Of a stretch of DNA of 64,000 bases, positions 35,209-44,135 are shown in pieces; position 1 is the stretch's first letter; each line of letters opens with the position of its first letter. The notes beneath the pieces are model-generated. The model worked only from the letters and a program-made list of their open reading frames with translations. It searched no databases and had not been told where the DNA came from. Position numbers and translations under genes: made by a program. Source of the stretch: Planctomycetales bacterium (GTDB lineage: Bacteria > Planctomycetota > Planctomycetia > Isosphaerales > Isosphaeraceae); contig DAIDKV010000164.1 in the NCBI GenBank assembly GCA_027449865.1, forward strand, positions 1-64,000, in the 5' to 3' direction.

Positions 35209-37311
35209 ATGCATTGTCCTCGTCTATCCACGCGGTCCCCGTGGTTGCTGGCTGGCCTCGCGATGATCGTCGGACTCTCGGCGATTCTCACACGGGCCGG
35301 ACGTCACGACCCCGCCCAGCCTGCCGCCCGAACGCTCGCCGAGGCCATCGCCTCCGACCCGAGCTTCCAGCTCGTTTCCTACCGCCAGGCGGAACGCCCC
35401 AGCTTCGACGGCGGTGTCGGCTGGATCAACAGCGGCCCAATCCGGATGTCCGACCTCCGCGGCAAAATCGTCCTCATCGACTTCTGGACCTTCTGCTGCA
35501 TCAACTGCCATCACGTCCTGCCCGACCTCGCCAGGCTTGAGGAGAAGTACCGCGACGAACTGGTCGTCATCGGCGTCCACACCGCGAAATTCTCCGCCGA
35601 GCAGAACACCGAGAACATCCGCCGGAAGGTCCGCGAGTACCGGATCAAGCACCCGGTCGTCAACGACGCCAACCAGGTGATCTGGCGACGATTCGGCGTT
35701 CAGAGCTGGCCCACACTCGTACTGCTCGACCCGAGCGGCGAGTATCTCGGCGCGCTCTCGGGCGAGGGGCATTACGAACAGCTTGACCTCGCGATCAGCA
35801 AACTCATCGCGATTCACAAGGAACGCGGCGACCTGAATCTCTCGCCGCTGAAGTTTAGCCCCGAGATGGATCGTCCTTCCGACGGCCCTCTGCTGTTCCC
35901 GGGCAAGGTCGTCGCCGATGCGGCAAGCCAGCGACTCTTCGTCTCGGATACCGGTCACAATCGAATCCTCCAGTCGGGACTCGACGGCAAGAATGCGATC
36001 GCGATCGGTAGCGGCGACGAGGGCTTCGAGGACGGGTCCTTCGAAAAAGCCCGATTCAACCGCCCGCAGGGGATGTACCTCGACGGAGAGATCCTCTACG
36101 TGGCCGATACTGAGAATCACGCGATTCGGGCGGTGGACCTCAAGTCGAAGGAGGTCAACACAATCGCCGGAACCGGGAAACAGATGGCGCGCATGGTCGC
36201 GATCCCGTTCTCGGGTCCGCCAAGGACCACCGCGCTCTCCAGCCCGTGGGACGTCATCCGCATCCCCGGTGACAGCGGCCTCTACATCGCAATGGCAGGC
36301 CCGCACCAGATCTGGCGCCTCGATCCGACCAATGACAAAATCGGCGTCTTCGCCGGTTCGGGCTACGAGAACATCCAGGACGGCACGCCGGCCGAGGCCC
36401 GGTTTGCTCAGCCGAGTGGACTCGCGACCGACGGCGAACATCTCTTCGTGGCCGACTCGGAGGTCTCGGGCGTCCGGATGCTTACGGGGATCAAGGAAGG
36501 CTCGCCCATGGTCCGGACGATCGTCGGGGAGGGTCTCTTCGAATTCGGCGACCGCGACGGAAAAGGCGCGGCCGTCCGGCTCCAGCACTGCCTCGGCCTG
36601 GCCTACGGCAACGGCCATCTTTTTATTGCCGACTCTTATAACAACAAGATCAAGGCATGTGTGCCACGAATGCACACCGTCCACACCTTCGTCGGTTCGC
36701 ACAAGCCTGGCGATGCCGACAACCCTCCCCATTTCTACGAGCCCGGCGGCCTCAGCGTCGCGGGCGACAACCTCTACGTGGCCGACACCAACAACCACAA
36801 GATCCGGGTCGTCGACCTGAAGTCGCGCGCCGTCAAATCGCTGAGCCTCGACGGGATCACGGCCCCGAGGCCCGCCGCCCACCGCCCAAGATTCCCGAAC
36901 GCGACCGTCATCGACGCTCCGCGGGTCGAGGCCGCGCCGGGGAATTCGGTCACGCTGGAGGTCTCGCTCGAACTCGACAAGGGACTCAAACTCAGCGAGG
37001 AAGACAACAGCCAGATGCTCTACCTCGTCGAGGCCCCCGACCAGCCCATCGCTCTTTCCGAGAAGGTTTCGCCATCCGGCGAGAAGATCAAGCCGACGAG
37101 CCGGTTCACGATCCAGGTCCCGCTCGCCCACCCGGCCGCCGACGGCGAGACCCTCAACCTGAAGGTCTCGACGATGGCTCTGGTCTGCCGGCACCAGTCG
37201 AGCGTCTGCTACATCAAGAGCCTCGTCTGGAACGTCCCGTTGAAGTTCGTCTCCACGAAGAAGCCGGGTGATCCGGTCGTCCTGTCGGCCCCGGTCTCGG
37301 TCGGAAGATAA
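35209..37311 (+). CDS. Thioredoxin-like/NHL-repeat protein (NHLRC2-like)
   Basis: 700 residues. An N-terminal hydrophobic anchor or signal (residues 11-30) is followed by a thioredoxin-like domain, with the active site DFWTFCCINCHHVLPDL (Cys96, Cys97, Cys100). The CCINC form is that of the NHLRC2 family. QSWPTLVLLDPSG holds the cis-Pro. An NHL beta-propeller fills about residues 210-560 (LFVSDTGHNRIL, LYVADTENHAIRAVD, LFIADSYNNKI, LYVADTNNHKIRVVD). The last 120 residues form a beta-rich domain. Probably a periplasmic or membrane-facing redox protein; its substrate is unknown. The stop is followed by a 29-base inverted repeat. Confidence 0.88.
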   Translation: MHCPRLSTRSPWLLAGLAMIVGLSAILTRAGRHDPAQPAARTLAEAIASDPSFQLVSYRQAERPSFDGGVGWINSGPIRMSDLRGKIVLIDFWTFCCINCHHVLPDLARLEEKYRDELVVIGVHTAKFSAEQNTENIRRKVREYRIKHPVVNDANQVIWRRFGVQSWPTLVLLDPSGEYLGALSGEGHYEQLDLAISKLIAIHKERGDLNLSPLKFSPEMDRPSDGPLLFPGKVVADAASQRLFVSDTGHNRILQSGLDGKNAIAIGSGDEGFEDGSFEKARFNRPQGMYLDGEILYVADTENHAIRAVDLKSKEVNTIAGTGKQMARMVAIPFSGPPRTTALSSPWDVIRIPGDSGLYIAMAGPHQIWRLDPTNDKIGVFAGSGYENIQDGTPAEARFAQPSGLATDGEHLFVADSEVSGVRMLTGIKEGSPMVRTIVGEGLFEFGDRDGKGAAVRLQHCLGLAYGNGHLFIADSYNNKIKACVPRMHTVHTFVGSHKPGDADNPPHFYEPGGLSVAGDNLYVADTNNHKIRVVDLKSRAVKSLSLDGITAPRPAAHRPRFPNATVIDAPRVEAAPGNSVTLEVSLELDKGLKLSEEDNSQMLYLVEAPDQPIALSEKVSPSGEKIKPTSRFTIQVPLAHPAADGETLNLKVSTMALVCRHQSSVCYIKSLVWNVPLKFVSTKKPGDPVVLSAPVSVGR

Positions 37312-37325
37312 GGAAAATGTAGAAC

Positions 37326-37452
37326 AACCACGAAAAACACGAAATCACACGAAAAATCCAGGAATTCGAATCCACTTCGATCGCGATTGCGGCTGCGATC
37401 ATGGATCAGAATCCTCGGGATTCTTTCGTGTGATTTCGTGTTTTTCGTGGTT
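37326..37452. repeat. 29-base perfect inverted repeat built of CACGAAA-type words
   Basis: Arms 37326-37354 and 37424-37452 are exact reverse complements, separated by 69 bases. The left arm starts AACCACGAAAAACACGAAAT and the right arm ends TTTTTCGTGGTT. It lies between the converging ends of the NHLRC2-like gene and the second Hsp70-like gene. It may act as a two-way terminator or be a copy of a dispersed intergenic repeat. Open frames over it are not real genes. Confidence 0.85.
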
Positions 37453-37465
37453 GCCTTTTCTTCCC

Positions 37466-40333
37466 TCACGCAGTTCCGTGGTCGTCGGAGAGGAGTCGGA
37501 GGCCGATCGGCAGGGCGTCGCCGAGGGCCTGGCCTTCCTGCGTGGTTTCCAGCTCGTGATACTCGCGGACTGGGCGAAGCACGTTCTCCTCAGCGCCAAG
37601 TTCTTCGAGGCGTTGCAAAACGCGCTCGCGCAGGACATCGTCGATGTCGCGGGCACGGTCGTTGGAGACGCGCCCGATCTGCGAGAGCGCGAAGATCGCC
37701 TCGGCAGTCTCGCGGCCGGGTGCCGGCGATCGGTCGAGCAGGGCGTGAAGCCAGCGCTCGGCTGCCTCCTTGCGGACGGCCGTGTTCGCCAGCCCGTAAA
37801 GTGGAACCCGGGCGCCGAAGCGTCCGAGGCACCAGAGGGCCGTCGCGTTCGGAATCGGCGTCCGCTCCTTGATCAAAACCGAGCCGAGCGTCTCCTTGAT
37901 CTCTGGCGAGAGCCTTTCCAGGCTGGCGGCGCACCGCCACATCTCGGCCAGTTCGTGCGGCTCGGGCTTCGGACGCCCGGACTTCTTCGCCGGACTCGTT
38001 CCCTTCGGCGGCGTAAGAAACGGCGCGAGACGACGGTGGATCTCGTCGTGATGCGCCCGGGCGAGTCCAGCGGCGACGCGCCGCCAGAGAATCCACCACT
38101 CGGCCCAGCATTGTACGTCCTTGACGTGCCGAACCCCCTGGTGAAAAATCGGCCAGAGGGCCTTGATCCGAACCTCGTCCATCGGGAACCCTCGCCCTGG
38201 CCGAAGAACGAAACCGGCGAGGTTCAGCCATCGCGACTCGTGCGGGGCGCTTTTGAGCCGGTGGTCGGCCAGATCGCGCAGTGGATCCCAGAAGGCTCGA
38301 AGCGCTGACGGCGGCCATCGGTCACGCGGCTCGTCGATCGCCTCTTCCAGCCGCTTGATCACCCGGGCAGGCCCTGGCGCATCGGGCGGCACGGAGATCC
38401 CGGCCTGAAACGCCGAGCGGATCACATCGAGCGCCGCGTCGATCACGGATTGCTCCAGAACAACGCGGTCGGTCTCCTGATCGGCGACGGTCGTCGGCCG
38501 CTCGGTTGGTCCGGCCGTTCCTCGAAGCTGAATTTGCAGCTTCCAGCGCCGGTCGTCGCTGCGCGACTGGCACCAGAGCTCCACCGTGCCGACCTCGGTC
38601 ACCCGCGCGGCCAGCCTCACCGGCACGCGCTCGGCTTTCGCCTTGCGACCGACCCGCATCAGCCCCTGCAACGGCGGCATCTCTCGGATCGAATCGGAAT
38701 CCGAGGCGACGAGGTCGCCGGGCCGATCGTCGGGACGGACTGAGCTGCTTGCCAGAGGAAACGCCACCGGTTGTCCCATCAAAAGCTCGAAGTCGTGACC
38801 GGCGATGGCGATTTCCTCGCCCTCCTGCGCATCGCGAGGGACAGCGCACAGCCAGGGCTTCTCGGCCGAGGCTCCCTCGAACCCGACGTAAAAGGATCGA
38901 GCGGTCCCCCCTCCGATCCGGATACCGCCGCCTCGCCGGACGACGCCGTAATACGCCGCACCCCGCGCCACCGCCAGGTCGAGCGAGGGATTGGTCAGCA
39001 CCCGAGGAGCGTACGGCGGGCCGGCATCCTCAACGAACCATGAGGCGATCACCTCGATAATCCGGTTGCGGACAATATCAGGCGTCAGCGCACCACCGTT
39101 GAAGAGAATGGCATCGGGCCGCGCGGGACGATCCTCCGCCTGGTGCCCCGAGGGCTCGATCGCCTCGGCGCGGTGTCGTCGGAGGAACCAGCCGAGGTGC
39201 TTCGGCACGGCCGGATCGGCGACGAACGGCAGGCCGAACTCCTGCAATCCGAGCTTCGACGAACGCTGTGGCTCCTCGCCTCTCGGCGTTCTGGGGAAGA
39301 ACCCCTCGATCGCGATCGCCTCGACCTCGGAACGAGTCAATTCCGACTGGATGCTCCCGCCAATAATCCGGGAGCCGCGCCCGGCGATCGTCACCGGCCA
39401 GCGTTCCTGCGCAGGCTGACTCTCGCCGAGAAGCTTTTCCTTCGCGGTCCGGCAGGCAAACCGAAGGGCGCTCCATTGTTCGGCGTCGAGCTTCGTTCCG
39501 CCGAGCTTCTTCTCGACGTGATGCGCCAGGGCCAGGTCGATGTTATCGCCACCGAGCATCAGGTGATCGCCAACCGCAACTCGCCGAAAACCTGGACCGG
39601 TTTCGGTCTCAACAACAGTGATCAGGCTGAAGTCGGTCGTTCCGCCGCCAATGTCGCAGACGAGGATCAACTCACCCGCACGGACCTGCCGCTGCCAGCC
39701 ATCCTTGTGCGAGACGATCCAGCAATAGAACGCCGCCTGCGGCTCCTCCAACAGTGTGAGATGAACGTACCGTGCCCGACGCGCCGCTTGCAAAGTCAAT
39801 TCGCGTGCGGCCTCGTCGAACGATGCCGGGACGGTCAAGACGATCTCCTGATGCTCCAGCTTCAACGCCTCATTGCCGGTGGCGAAGGTAGCGTCCCAGG
39901 CGTCTCGGATGTGTTCGAGGTAGGCCGCCGACGCCTCGACCGGTGAGACTTTCCGGATCTCGGGCGGGCTGCCCCAGGGAAGAATTTGCGCCTCGCGATC
40001 GATCCCCGGGTGACAGAGCCAGCTCTTGGCCGAACTCACCAGCCGATTCGGGACGCGAGCCCCCTGAATCCGGGCAAACTCGCCGATGATCCGGTCGGAG
40101 TTTTCCGCCCAGGGAAGGGCCGCCGAGCCGGCCGGAAGCTCCACGCCACCGGGAATGTAGAGGAATGAAGGCAACATCGACCGAGGTGCCGTCTCGGCTG
40201 GTGCGACAAGCTGCGGGACGGGAAAGTCGCGAATGTCGGCCGACGGCCGCTCGCGCCCCTGTGTGTCCACGTAGGCGACCGCGCAGTTGGTCGTACCCAG
40301 GTCGATCCCCACAATGTAACGCGACCGAGACAT
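37466..40333 (-). CDS. Second Hsp70-like protein with long C-terminal extension
   Basis: 955 residues, start at MSRSRYIVG. The first 600 residues parallel the 603-residue Hsp70-like protein at 28051-29862 almost block for block: GIDLGTTNC, MLPSFLYIPGG, RLVSSAKSWLCHPGIDRE, LTVPASFDEAARELT, LEEPQAAFYCW, VCDIGGGTTDFSLITV, LFNGGALTPDIVRNR. The remaining 340 residues are helical and absent from the shorter paralogue. They include Trp-rich WPIFHQGVRHVKDVQCWAEW and end with repeated-helix-like sequence (TALWCLGRFGARVPLYG). Hsp70 lid and tail motifs are missing. Intergenic inverted repeats flank the gene on both sides. ATPase activity is likely; clients unknown. Confidence 0.88.
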   Translation of the reverse strand: MSRSRYIVGIDLGTTNCAVAYVDTQGRERPSADIRDFPVPQLVAPAETAPRSMLPSFLYIPGGVELPAGSAALPWAENSDRIIGEFARIQGARVPNRLVSSAKSWLCHPGIDREAQILPWGSPPEIRKVSPVEASAAYLEHIRDAWDATFATGNEALKLEHQEIVLTVPASFDEAARELTLQAARRARYVHLTLLEEPQAAFYCWIVSHKDGWQRQVRAGELILVCDIGGGTTDFSLITVVETETGPGFRRVAVGDHLMLGGDNIDLALAHHVEKKLGGTKLDAEQWSALRFACRTAKEKLLGESQPAQERWPVTIAGRGSRIIGGSIQSELTRSEVEAIAIEGFFPRTPRGEEPQRSSKLGLQEFGLPFVADPAVPKHLGWFLRRHRAEAIEPSGHQAEDRPARPDAILFNGGALTPDIVRNRIIEVIASWFVEDAGPPYAPRVLTNPSLDLAVARGAAYYGVVRRGGGIRIGGGTARSFYVGFEGASAEKPWLCAVPRDAQEGEEIAIAGHDFELLMGQPVAFPLASSSVRPDDRPGDLVASDSDSIREMPPLQGLMRVGRKAKAERVPVRLAARVTEVGTVELWCQSRSDDRRWKLQIQLRGTAGPTERPTTVADQETDRVVLEQSVIDAALDVIRSAFQAGISVPPDAPGPARVIKRLEEAIDEPRDRWPPSALRAFWDPLRDLADHRLKSAPHESRWLNLAGFVLRPGRGFPMDEVRIKALWPIFHQGVRHVKDVQCWAEWWILWRRVAAGLARAHHDEIHRRLAPFLTPPKGTSPAKKSGRPKPEPHELAEMWRCAASLERLSPEIKETLGSVLIKERTPIPNATALWCLGRFGARVPLYGLANTAVRKEAAERWLHALLDRSPAPGRETAEAIFALSQIGRVSNDRARDIDDVLRERVLQRLEELGAEENVLRPVREYHELETTQEGQALGDALPIGLRLLSDDHGTA

Positions 40334-40356
40334 GCACTCGCCCCATGAAGACAACG

Positions 40357-40569
40357 AACCACAGAGACACAGCGCGGCCGAGCCGCATCCCATTAGAACG
40401 GATTCACCACAGAGTCACAGAGAAGAGGAATTTATAAAATACTCTACAAAAATGAATATATGATTTTCGGCGATGAGATTGTGCGCGGCGTACAAAATTC
40501 TCGCAGTTAGTGGTACACAGAAATCTCTGATATTTTGATTGTCGTTCTCTTCTCTGTGTCTCTGTGGTT
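40357..40569. repeat. Inverted/direct repeats of CACAGAGACACAG-type words around an AT-rich core
   Basis: Arms 40405-40429 and 40545-40569 are reverse complements at 22 of 25 positions; a further direct partial copy is AACCACAGAGACACAG at 40357-40372. The 115 bases between the main arms are far more AT-rich than the rest of the window. The region lies upstream of the long Hsp70-like gene (so it may include its promoter on the minus strand), and its right edge overlaps the stop codon of leuS. Confidence 0.8.
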
Positions 40570-43348
40570 AATTGGAAACCACGAAGTTGACGAGCTTCCC
40601 CGGCACGATGACGACCTTGCGGACGGTCTTCCCCTCGATCAGCGCGAAGACTTTCTCGTCTCCCCTCGCCGCGGCTTCCAGGGTTGGACCGTCGGCGTCG
40701 GCCGGGACGACGACCCGCGCCCGGAGCTTTCCGTTCACCTGCACCGGCACCTCGATCTCATCGTCTTTCAACAGGGCCGGATCATATTCGGGCCAGGGCT
40801 CGTAGGCGAGCGACTGACCGTGGCCGAGCAGGTTCCAGAGTTCCTCGCCCAGGTGAGGGGCCATCGGCGCGAGCAACAGCGCAAACGTCTCCATCGCCGA
40901 TCTCGGACGGACTTCCTGGCCCGTGAAGAAGTTGGTGAACTCCATCAGACGGCTGATCGCCGTGTTGAACCGGAGTGCCTCGAAGTCGTCGGTCACGGCG
41001 GCGACCGTCCGCGCCACGACCTTCGCCTGCTCGACGGTCAGCTCGGCCTCGCGTACTTTCGGATCCAGCCGGACTTCATCGGCCTCGGCATCCACGACCA
41101 TCCGCCAGGCGCGGGCCAGGAACCGATAAACGCCCTCTACACCTTTCATGCTCCAGGGCTTCACGGCCTCCAATGGGCCCATGAACATCTCGTAGAGTCG
41201 GAGGCTATCAGCGCCGTATTCCTTCACAATCGTGTCGGGGTTGATGACATTCCCTCGGCTCTTCGACATCTTGTGCGATCGCGCGTCGACGCGGACCTCG
41301 GGACTCTCGAGCAGGACGAAGCCGTCCCCCTTCTTGACCACCTGATCCTCGCGCAGCGCCACCGGCTGGACGGTCCGCGAGGCCTTTGCCTCGATCGCGA
41401 CAAAGCCGCCGTGCTCGGTCGGCTCGACCATCGAGCTGGAGACCCATCCGCCCGACTCGTCGCGGTAGCCCGTGTATTCCACCTCACCCAGGATCATCCC
41501 CTGGTTGACCAGCCTCTGGAACGGCTCGGCGGTGCTGACCAGCTCGCGGTCGAACAGGACTTTCTGCCAGAACCGACTATAAAGCAGGTGCAGAACCGCA
41601 TGCTCGGCGCCGCCGACATAAAGGTCGACCGGCATCCAGTACCGTTCCTTCTCCGTATCCCAGGCGCGTTCCTTGTTGTCCGGGTCGATGTAGCGGAGGT
41701 AGTACCAGCACGAGCCCGCCCACTGCGGCATCGTGTTGGTTTCGCGTCGGTACGTCTCCGAGAAGTGGACCCACTCAACGGCCTTCGAGAGCGGCCCCTC
41801 GGGGTTGCCGGTCGGCTTGAAGTCCTCCAGCTCGGGCAGCAAAACCGGCAGTTCCTCGACTGGTACCGCATGCGCCCGCCCCTGGTCGTCGATCAGCACT
41901 GGGAACGGCTCGCCCCAGTACCGTTGCCGCGAGAACAACCAGTCGCGGAGCTTGTAGTTGACCGTCTTCTTGCCCAGGTCGAGACTTTCCAGATAGGCCG
42001 TGATGGCGGTCTTCGCCTCGGCGGTGGGGAGGCCGTCGAGCGTGATCGAGGCGTTCCGCGAGTGGACCGCGACCCCCTGGTTGGTCTCGGCGCGGAGCAG
42101 GGGGGTATCGGCCTGATCGACCGAGGGAGCCACAACCCGGACGATCGGCAGGCCGAAAACCCGCGCGAATTCGAAGTCGCGTTCGTCGTGGCCCGGGACG
42201 GCCATGATCGCCCCGGTGCCGTAGCCCATCAGCACATAATCGGCGATCCAGATCGGGATGCGGTTGTCGTTCACCGGATTGATCGCATAACCGCCGGTGA
42301 AGACACCCGTCTTGGTCTTGCCCAGCTCGGTCCGGTCGAGATCGCTCTTGCGCGAGGCCGTCTCGCGATACGCATCGACGGCCGCTCGCTGCTCGGGCGA
42401 GACGATTCGATCGACCAGCGGATGCTCGGGCGCCAGGACCATGTAGGTCGCGCCGAAGAGGGTATCCGGCCGGGTCGTGAAGACGCGGATCACCTCGTTG
42501 GCATGCTCCAGCTCGACCGGGAAGTCGACCTCGGCACCCTCGCTTCGTCCGACCCAGTTGCGCTGCATTTCCTTGATGGGACGGGGCCAGTCGAGGTCTT
42601 CCAGATCCTCGACCAGCCGGTCGCCGTACGCGGTGATTCGGAGCATCCACTGAGTGAGTGGGCGACGGATGACCGGATGATCCCCACGCTCACTCTTGCC
42701 GTCGATCACCTCTTCATTGGCCAGGACGGTCCCCAGCTCGGGGCACCAGTTGACCGGCACCTCGGCCCGATAGGCGAGCCGTCGGGAATCCCGATAGGCG
42801 TCGGGGTCGGGCGTCCCGGGCGGGATCGGCAGCTCGGCGATCGGACGGCCTTTCCCTCTGCGCTTCCGGCCCGCGGGATCGATCCACTCGAAGTCGGGGT
42901 CGTACCACGTATCGTGGATTTGCAGGAAGATCCACTGGGTCCACCGGTAATACTCGGGATCGGTCGTGTTCACCTCGCGGTCCCAGTCGTAGGAGAAGCC
43001 CAGCGACTTGATCTGCCGGCGGAAGTTCTGGATATTCTGCTCGGTCGTGATCCGGGGATGAACGTTTTCCTTGACGGCGAACTGCTCGGCGGGGAGTCCG
43101 AACGCATCCCATCCCATCGGGTGCAGGACGTTGAACCCACGCATCCGTTTGTAGCGGCAGAGGATGTCGGTCGCGGTGTAGCCCTCGGGATGGCCGACGT
43201 GCAGCCCGGCCCCGCTCGGGTAGGGGAACATGTCGAGGATGTAAAGCTTCGGCCGATCGGGGTCGAGGTCTCGGGCGCGGAAGGTCCGGTTCCGCTCCCA
43301 CTCAGACTGCCATCGGGGCTCGATTCGCTGCGGGTGATACGCGGGCAT
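40568..43348 (-). CDS. leuS: Leucyl-tRNA synthetase
   Basis: Class I synthetase charging tRNA-Leu. The 926 residues start at [14 protein letters not shown]; 46 further upstream codons read as filler. HVGH lies at 50-53 in [19 protein letters not shown], and the [13 protein letters not shown] loop is near the end of the catalytic part. The CP1 editing domain contains [20 protein letters not shown] and [17 protein letters not shown]. The C-terminal anticodon-binding and LeuRS-specific domains are present ([19 protein letters not shown]). It is slightly longer than E. coli LeuS (860), partly because of inserts near [14 protein letters not shown] and in the region before KMSKS. Confidence 0.97.
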   Translation of the reverse strand: MPAYHPQRIEPRWQSEWERNRTFRARDLDPDRPKLYILDMFPYPSGAGLHVGHPEGYTATDILCRYKRMRGFNVLHPMGWDAFGLPAEQFAVKENVHPRITTEQNIQNFRRQIKSLGFSYDWDREVNTTDPEYYRWTQWIFLQIHDTWYDPDFEWIDPAGRKRRGKGRPIAELPIPPGTPDPDAYRDSRRLAYRAEVPVNWCPELGTVLANEEVIDGKSERGDHPVIRRPLTQWMLRITAYGDRLVEDLEDLDWPRPIKEMQRNWVGRSEGAEVDFPVELEHANEVIRVFTTRPDTLFGATYMVLAPEHPLVDRIVSPEQRAAVDAYRETASRKSDLDRTELGKTKTGVFTGGYAINPVNDNRIPIWIADYVLMGYGTGAIMAVPGHDERDFEFARVFGLPIVRVVAPSVDQADTPLLRAETNQGVAVHSRNASITLDGLPTAEAKTAITAYLESLDLGKKTVNYKLRDWLFSRQRYWGEPFPVLIDDQGRAHAVPVEELPVLLPELEDFKPTGNPEGPLSKAVEWVHFSETYRRETNTMPQWAGSCWYYLRYIDPDNKERAWDTEKERYWMPVDLYVGGAEHAVLHLLYSRFWQKVLFDRELVSTAEPFQRLVNQGMILGEVEYTGYRDESGGWVSSSMVEPTEHGGFVAIEAKASRTVQPVALREDQVVKKGDGFVLLESPEVRVDARSHKMSKSRGNVINPDTIVKEYGADSLRLYEMFMGPLEAVKPWSMKGVEGVYRFLARAWRMVVDAEADEVRLDPKVREAELTVEQAKVVARTVAAVTDDFEALRFNTAISRLMEFTNFFTGQEVRPRSAMETFALLLAPMAPHLGEELWNLLGHGQSLAYEPWPEYDPALLKDDEIEVPVQVNGKLRARVVVPADADGPTLEAAARGDEKVFALIEGKTVRKVVIVPGKLVNFVVSN

Positions 43349-44135
43349 GATTCCCTGTCTCCGGCCCCGAACGTCGGCCCCGGGTTCGCGCACTCTCGCC
43401 CCGGCCGACCCGAAGGCCGTCCCACTGACAAAAAAAGCCCGCCGGAAGTTCGGGGGCCGCTCTCGCCGTAACGTCCATCCCAACATAACGTCTCGTCGCC
43501 GGGCGCGGTAGGGTGATCCGGCGTCGATCCCCCTTGATCCGACGACCTTCCCTGGAGGAACGGGAAGCCGGGTCGGGGTGAGCTTTGCCTACCGTGGAGA
43601 GTCAACGCTCGATTGGGAATCCCGGCTTCGAGCGGCCTTCCTCAGCGTGGTGTCTGACCCACGGATCAACCGGCGCGGCGTTGCACGATCGAGACACTCC
43701 GTTGCCTGGCGGCATAGTCCGCATAACTCCACTGGGAAGCATGTCCTAGACTGGAAAAAAGGCCGGCGAGCGGATCGCGGTCCGCCCACCGATCGTCGTT
43801 GCGAGCCGCACGATCGGCATCACCCAGCCGTGACGCCGGCGCCCTCCGGGAGCCGAGGTTTTCGTGTCGCTGAAATGAGGATGTTCTCGACATCTACGAT
43901 GAGGTTCTTCCTCGAATCTGATGCATGAGTGGCAAGCGGAGTCCCGTCCACTCCGACCGCTCGACACGCGCCCTGGGCCTATCAGCGTCGATGGGTTGAT
44001 GATCGGCGTGCGTCTCCAACCTCCTTGAACTCGCCTGCTTGATCGTCTCGCATTCTCGGACAGGGAAGTCATCGTTCGCTGAAGGGAGTCGGACTCCGAT
44101 GATTTTGCGTACCAACATCATTGAGGAAAGCATCG
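43349..44135. other. Long divergent intergenic region, no gene seen
   Basis: 787 bases between leuS and the eqolisin gene. Short frames on both strands give unconvincing translations. A 13-base palindrome, GGAGTC-G-GACTCC (44085-44097), lies 38 bases before the eqolisin start and could be an operator; it may also be chance. No RNA gene was recognised. Confidence 0.45.

Noticed and set aside
35224-37194. 656-codon open frame antisense to the NHLRC2-like gene
   Set aside because: Antisense to a gene with clear domains; composition is typical of shadow frames.
40535-43471. 978-codon open frame antisense to leuS
   Set aside because: A shadow of leuS caused by the GC-rich third positions; its translation has no family features.
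44085-44097. 13-base palindrome before the eqolisin gene as an operator
   Set aside because: Single short palindrome with no second copy; mentioned only within the intergenic entry.
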